Below are positions 59,588 through 64,000 of a DNA stretch of 64,000 nucleotides, piece by piece (within the stretch, counting starts at the first letter, position 1; every line of letters starts with the position of its first letter). A model generated the notes under the pieces. It saw nothing but the letters and a program-made list of their open reading frames with translations, was not told the DNA's origin and searched no databases. A program made the translations under genes and the position numbers. This DNA comes from Porphyromonas pogonae (GTDB lineage: Bacteria; Bacteroidota; Bacteroidia; Bacteroidales; Porphyromonadaceae): the NCBI RefSeq assembly GCF_036320655.1, contig NZ_CP143258.1:1798001-1862000 (forward strand), read 5' to 3'.

Positions 59588-62500
59588 TTACTGCACCCGT
59601 CCACAACTTAGAGCAAACGGGCAAAAAGCACAATAATCAGTATCGTCCGTTTGCTCAAAATCAATATTGGGGTTGAATATTTCATCAAGTATTGTTTGTA
59701 CTTCACCCAGATAAATATCCCTGATATGTTTATAATCATCGAGTTCCTCAGGTTTTTCACCGAGAGAAAGAGGAACGGATAGATATCCATTATATAATTC
59801 CTTTTGCTTAATCATATCCCTGAGATTATAAATACAAGGTTTTATGGGTGATTTTATATTCAATTTTATATTTTCCGGAGTCATATTTTCCTTCCCTGTG
59901 AGCATAAGCTCGCAATATAGAAGAGTCTGAGCAATGGCTTTGGGTTGGTTCTTAGTTTTTGGAGGATGCATCGATATCATCTCCCAATCTCTTAGTTTAT
60001 AATCATCTTTTCCCGTCTTATAATCTACTATTCTTATAGTTCCGTTAATTTCATCAATACGATCAATAGTTCCTTTGGTTCTGAGCATTTTACCATCGGA
60101 CATTTGAATGAGGCCGTGAAACTTCTTTTCTCCTGCAATATATCTTATAGGACATAAGCTCATATCATATAATAATACCGCACGTACGTATCTCGTGATC
60201 ATCTTGCAGTATAGCTTGCCCAGCCCTCCTATATCTTTCCTGTCAGGTCTATTTAAATACTCTGATTTATATGCGTCCGTTACAGTGCGATTTATGGTAG
60301 TATTACCTTTTGTCAATAAACCACTGATAAAATCGGAAGTTATCATTCCTCCATCTTCAAAAGACATATAAATATCTTGCATAGCCTTGTGTACTACTGA
60401 ACCAAATTCAGCCGCATCCATGAGAATTTCAGGAGCTTCTGCTTCAAATAAATTCTCAATAGCTTCGTAATAGAATTTGAGAGGACAGCTAACGTAAGTA
60501 TTCAATCTACTCGGAGCAAGCTCCCTATCAATACAAAACCTGTGGAGCGAAGCCAATATTTCCGGAGTTTTCTTTATTCTGATGATAGGGGCAGGAGGGA
60601 AATAAGTATTGAGTTTTATAGTTGTGTCTATAACATTTTTATTATATAAGAACTGAAGTTGTCTGATATATCGGCTCTCTTCTCCTTGGCCATTGCCCTG
60701 TCCGTTGGCATCGTGCAAAAGATAGATATTCTCAGCATTACTGAGCAATCGATAAAAATTATAGGCTGCAGTAGCATCTTGGATATCACCTGTAGGCAAA
60801 CTATATCCATTACGTAAGGTATAAGGTATAAGTGTAGAATTGACTGATAATTTTGGCAACACTCCTTCCTTGGCCGAAAGCACGATGATGTTTTTGAAGT
60901 TTAATGCTCTTGTCTCTAACATACCCATAACTTGAAGTCCTTTTAAAGGCTCGCCTTCGAAAGGAATTGTAAATCGGCTCGCTAAACCTTCCAATAATCC
61001 CACAGTAGTATCCGTCAGTGGAGACATATGGTAATGATTCAAGAGATCTATAAGGCGACGTACAAGAGAAGCATAGTGAAATATGAACTCTGTATCAAAA
61101 GCCGTAAGACCATTATCCAACTGTTCATCTTCCGGCATAGAATTTCCCACTGAACCAGGTTCTCGTGATTTTGGATCATCACTATTTTCATTCACCAATA
61201 GATATAGAATTTCTAAAAGGGAAGATAGCAAATCCTCAGAGCTTGATATCTTTCGGAAGAGCAGTGTCAATAATGGGTCATCTGCCGAAGCAGCTTGGAG
61301 TTCTGAAAGAATTAAGAAATAACTTTTTTGTTCTCTTATAAGCCGTACAAGTCGACTTGAATCTTGAGATTTATCAGCGATAAGCCTCATATTCAGTAAA
61401 TCTAACACCTGATCGGCCGGATAGTGAAATGTATTATTAAACTTTTTGAGAGAACGCACCATTCGCATCCATTTATCTACAAATATTGCTACAGGTGTTC
61501 TGTTCAAAGGATAACCCATAGTAATATTGAGCTTCTCATATGTAGGTGGTATAGCCGAAACTACAGGCATCAGTAGTTTTTCATCCGGAAGTATAATGGC
61601 TGTATATAATAAATCATCTTCAGGAATATCTTGATCAGCAAGAAACTGCAATAATACCGACGGTAATACTTTTGCCTGAGCTATGGTTCCTCCGCATTTC
61701 ACAACTTTTATAGCCGTATCGAACTCTCCGCACTGAGAAATCCAAGATCCTTTGACTTGTCCTAAGAGATTCTTATTACGTTCCAATATTCTCTTTGCAG
61801 TATGCTTATGATCGGAAAGAACCAAAGCATTTTCATCCCAACAGAACTCAGCACAATCAGCTTTCTTCAATCGTCGCAATATTACCTCTTCTGATCTGGA
61901 GAATGCAAACAAGCCTACAAAAATATTTCTTTTGTATTTGATCCGACTCAGGATATCCTCATCATGAGCCAATTCGTTATATATCTTACCTTCATAAGCC
62001 GCATTTTTTACATCGAGAATTTTGTTGAAGGTTTTATATAGTGGAAGAAGTTTTTCCCAAAATTCAATGAAATTCTCTTGATAGTCTTCATCTCCATCAT
62101 TATTGTTGAGGTATTCCACACTCTTTAGTCTTGGACTTAGATTCTTCCAGAACGATTTTATGGCATCAATCTGATCTTGTGTCAAATGAGACAAATCGTC
62201 ATCAAGAGCTTTATATTCAGCGAGATTATTAAAAAGTAATTTAGGGTTTATAAGGTACCTGTCGATCTCATCGAAGTCATCCAAAATAATATTACCCCAG
62301 TAAAGAAACTCATCAAAAGAAGAAGGCTGGTCAACACATTCGCAATAAGCTGAATATAGATCAAAAAGGAGCTCAGTCTTGTCCAACACCTTCCTGTACC
62401 CCGCTGCCAGACCAATAATAAAATCATTGATTGTGGTAATGGCGGGTGCAAAAAAAGGTTTCTCCGATAATTCTCCTAAATATTTCCTAAAGAAGAGCCC

Positions 62501-62596
62501 GGCTCTACGAGACGGGAAAATAAACCTGATATTACTGATAGAAGTACCAAGTTCGTTGAAATAATCTTTTGCTACAAGTTTTAAGAATGGTTCCAT
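59588..62596 (-). CDS. AddB-like PD-(D/E)XK nuclease / inactivated helicase
   Basis: The 1002-residue protein resembles the AddB/RexB subunit of helicase-nucleases that process double-strand breaks. The N-terminal two thirds are helicase-like but without a Walker A motif (RFIFPSRRAGLFFRKYL at about 24-40). The C-terminal nuclease domain has the EFGSVVHKAMQD helix and VDYKTGKDDY (D..K motif). An iron-sulfur staple is suggested by CPLKFYYEAIEN and the C-terminal CAFCPFALSC (Cys near 985-995). No AddA partner is beside it; in Bacteroidetes it may lie elsewhere. A short gap (29 bases) separates it from the TPR gene upstream. Confidence 0.85.
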   Translation of the reverse strand: MEPFLKLVAKDYFNELGTSISNIRFIFPSRRAGLFFRKYLGELSEKPFFAPAITTINDFIIGLAAGYRKVLDKTELLFDLYSAYCECVDQPSSFDEFLYWGNIILDDFDEIDRYLINPKLLFNNLAEYKALDDDLSHLTQDQIDAIKSFWKNLSPRLKSVEYLNNNDGDEDYQENFIEFWEKLLPLYKTFNKILDVKNAAYEGKIYNELAHDEDILSRIKYKRNIFVGLFAFSRSEEVILRRLKKADCAEFCWDENALVLSDHKHTAKRILERNKNLLGQVKGSWISQCGEFDTAIKVVKCGGTIAQAKVLPSVLLQFLADQDIPEDDLLYTAIILPDEKLLMPVVSAIPPTYEKLNITMGYPLNRTPVAIFVDKWMRMVRSLKKFNNTFHYPADQVLDLLNMRLIADKSQDSSRLVRLIREQKSYFLILSELQAASADDPLLTLLFRKISSSEDLLSSLLEILYLLVNENSDDPKSREPGSVGNSMPEDEQLDNGLTAFDTEFIFHYASLVRRLIDLLNHYHMSPLTDTTVGLLEGLASRFTIPFEGEPLKGLQVMGMLETRALNFKNIIVLSAKEGVLPKLSVNSTLIPYTLRNGYSLPTGDIQDATAAYNFYRLLSNAENIYLLHDANGQGNGQGEESRYIRQLQFLYNKNVIDTTIKLNTYFPPAPIIRIKKTPEILASLHRFCIDRELAPSRLNTYVSCPLKFYYEAIENLFEAEAPEILMDAAEFGSVVHKAMQDIYMSFEDGGMITSDFISGLLTKGNTTINRTVTDAYKSEYLNRPDRKDIGGLGKLYCKMITRYVRAVLLYDMSLCPIRYIAGEKKFHGLIQMSDGKMLRTKGTIDRIDEINGTIRIVDYKTGKDDYKLRDWEMISMHPPKTKNQPKAIAQTLLYCELMLTGKENMTPENIKLNIKSPIKPCIYNLRDMIKQKELYNGYLSVPLSLGEKPEELDDYKHIRDIYLGEVQTILDEIFNPNIDFEQTDDTDYCAFCPFALSCGRVQ

Positions 62597-62625
62597 GAAG
62601 AAGTCCCTAAGGTGGATAGGAGAAT

Positions 62626-63495
62626 TTATTGTATTTGTGGAATTGCTACTTTGGGATCTATTTTACGTGCTACTTCAAAATCTTTGGCTGCACTTTTCTT
62701 ATCGCCAAGTTTTAAGTTGATTTCACCTCTGAGAATATACAATGTAGGAGAAACTTTGTTTCCCGACAAATCAAAAGCTTTGTTTACATCTCGCAAGGCA
62801 AAGCCATTCATATTTCTAGCAAAGTACATACGGGCTCTTCCTTCGTATACTTCAGAATTGTCCGATAATTTACTTATCAAATAGGCATACAATCGCTCTG
62901 CTGCATCATAGTTACCTCTCATTGTTTCAAGCCAAGCATATCCCATCCTGGCTCTCAATGAATTATCGTTGTTTTTGATGATTTCGTTGAGGTCTATCTC
63001 TGCAGATGTGTATTTCTTATTGGCCATATATAACATAGCTCTTTGGTAAAGATATACTTCATTTTTTGGAGCTCTGGAAATGAGAATACTATAATCAGAA
63101 ATAGCCTCCGTATCCATTCCCATCTTGGCATAGAGCAAGGCTCTATTATGTCTTATCGTTTGTTCTTCTGGCATAAGAGACAAAGCCTTTGAATAAGTAT
63201 TTATAGCTTCTTTTTCTTTACCTTCGAGTTGTTGTATCCCTGCTATATTATTCATTAACATAGAGTTGAAAGGATTATCAGGCTGTAGATTTATCGCTTC
63301 TTGTAAAAACTTTTCGGCAAGATTATATTCTCCCTTATTTCCGGCTTCAAAACTTTTCTCGATCAAAGCTTTGTAGGGATCATTTTGTAAGCTGTCCTGG
63401 GTATTCTGTGCGAAACAACCAAACATACCGCACTTAAAAACAGTTAGAAAAATAAGGACTGTTTTATGCGAAAGAAAATGTTTTATAATTTGCAT
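62626..63495 (-). CDS. Exported tetratricopeptide-repeat protein
   Basis: The 289-residue protein has an N-terminal signal (hydrophobic 12-28, ending GMFGCFAQ; the Cys could make it a lipoprotein) followed by about six to seven TPR units from residue 45 on (NKGEYNLAEKFLQEAINLQP, EKEAINTYSKALSLMPEEQT, and so on). Such proteins are scaffolds for complexes in the periplasm or outer membrane. It is upstream of, and probably co-transcribed with, the AddB-like gene. Specific role unknown. Confidence 0.85.
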   Translation of the reverse strand: MQIIKHFLSHKTVLIFLTVFKCGMFGCFAQNTQDSLQNDPYKALIEKSFEAGNKGEYNLAEKFLQEAINLQPDNPFNSMLMNNIAGIQQLEGKEKEAINTYSKALSLMPEEQTIRHNRALLYAKMGMDTEAISDYSILISRAPKNEVYLYQRAMLYMANKKYTSAEIDLNEIIKNNDNSLRARMGYAWLETMRGNYDAAERLYAYLISKLSDNSEVYEGRARMYFARNMNGFALRDVNKAFDLSGNKVSPTLYILRGEINLKLGDKKSAAKDFEVARKIDPKVAIPQIQ

Positions 63496-63590
63496 ACTGT
63501 ATATATTTGCATTCTTATCGAGCGTTTATCTGTAAAAAGATACAGCCTTTGATAATATAATTTAGCTATAAAGATATAAAGAAACATCAT

Positions 63591-64000
63591 ATGAAATTTT
63601 CATTATTAAACTTACCTGCCGTTGCGATTGACTCTGCCGATATCAAGAAATCAGATTCTTTGTTGAATCAAGTGAGTAAACCTCTTTTTGAAGACGGTTT
63701 CAATTTCAAAGCTTTTTCTTTTGACTGGCTTGCAGGCTTGCTGAATTTTGGTATCAAAGTTATTATTGCTATTATCTTATTCGTTATAGGGCGCTATCTT
63801 ATTACTTTAGCCGTAAGAGCTAATGAAAGACTCCTCAACCGTAAAAAACTTGACCCCATGGTAGCAAGTCTTCTGGGCTCTATTATTGTAGTAACGCTAT
63901 ATGTAATTCTTTTCTTGCTCATTGCTAATATATTGGGATATCAACCCGTTTCATTTGCTGCTATTTTGGCTTCTGTGGGTTTGGCAATAGGGATGGCTCT
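63591..64000 (+). CDS. Mechanosensitive ion channel, MscS family (partial, 3' end outside window)
   Basis: The first 136 residues are visible. After a short N-terminal region there are two spans (about 47-68 and 92-114) and the start of the pore helix with ASVGLAIGMAL at the right edge, the glycine-alanine pattern typical of MscS TM3. MscS channels release solutes on sudden osmotic down-shift. It is divergent from the TPR gene across a 95-base gap. TATATTTG near 63510 may be its promoter. Confidence 0.9.
   Translation, partial: MKFSLLNLPAVAIDSADIKKSDSLLNQVSKPLFEDGFNFKAFSFDWLAGLLNFGIKVIIAIILFVIGRYLITLAVRANERLLNRKKLDPMVASLLGSIIVVTLYVILFLLIANILGYQPVSFAAILASVGLAIGMA

Overview
This window comes from a low-GC member of the Bacteroidetes, order Bacteroidales, and most resembles a Porphyromonas-like organism. 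The evidence is the promoter style (a TTG or TTTG element, about 19-21 bases, then TAnnTTTG), the near absence of Shine-Dalgarno sequences, TonB-type barrels with carboxypeptidase-regulatory domains, a GLPGLI protein, a seven-gene Bacteroidetes-type V-ATPase operon with a DUF2764 protein, FabK, and a long M49 peptidase with a C-terminal extension like the P. gingivalis enzyme. The genus is an inference; no rRNA gene is present.

Layout. 1-1575: rplM-rpsI-rpsB on the minus strand (rpsB runs off the left edge). 1795-8180: a secreted amidotransferase-like protein, a structured non-coding stretch with riboswitch-like features, a hemerythrin/RIC-like protein with a LuxR-type regulator, fabK, a membrane protein and queD-queE. 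8143-12439: a repeat and MITE-like gap, then an outer-membrane barrel protein and its GLPGLI neighbour. 12759-20115: gcvT, then a four-gene 2-oxoacid dehydrogenase operon in which the lipoyl domain sits on E3 and not on E2, followed by lplA. 20274-23920: tandem repeats, tRNA-Arg(CCG), a sphingomyelinase-like lipoprotein and a split chromate-transporter pair. 24218-31841: V-ATPase E, DUF2764, A, B, D, I, K. 32005-36522: pheS, nth and a DPP III-type peptidase. 36700-45720: a small-RNA-like cassette, two identical IS982-family elements in opposite orientation, and between them an AraC regulator, efp, an exonuclease, pflB and pflA. 45949-50285: a DUF4252 protein, an anti-sigma-like protein, an ECF sigma factor and a TonB-dependent receptor. 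50557-55161: holA, amn, a stand-alone nuclease domain and a NatAB-like ABC exporter. 55481-57420: an IS4-family element and a second small-RNA-like cassette. 57783-64000: a phosphoesterase, an AddB-like nuclease, a TPR protein and the start of an MscS channel.

The metabolic genes fit a fermentative or microaerophilic lifestyle: pyruvate can go through PFL (pflB/pflA) or through the oxidative complex, whose lipoyl group would be supplied by LplA; the V-ATPase has the residues expected for sodium binding.

The most unusual signal is non-coding. Two loci (36730-37024 and 57013-57292) share a near-identical promoter, a 16-base internal motif and a GCCGTAA-stem terminator, although their bodies differ. 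Each is followed directly by a cluster of TTTTTCTAACTAAG repeats, which also occur at 8431-8533. Both loci have been hit by insertion sequences, one inside the repeats and one at the promoter, and target-site duplications left the key elements intact. I do not recognise this RNA and repeat arrangement.
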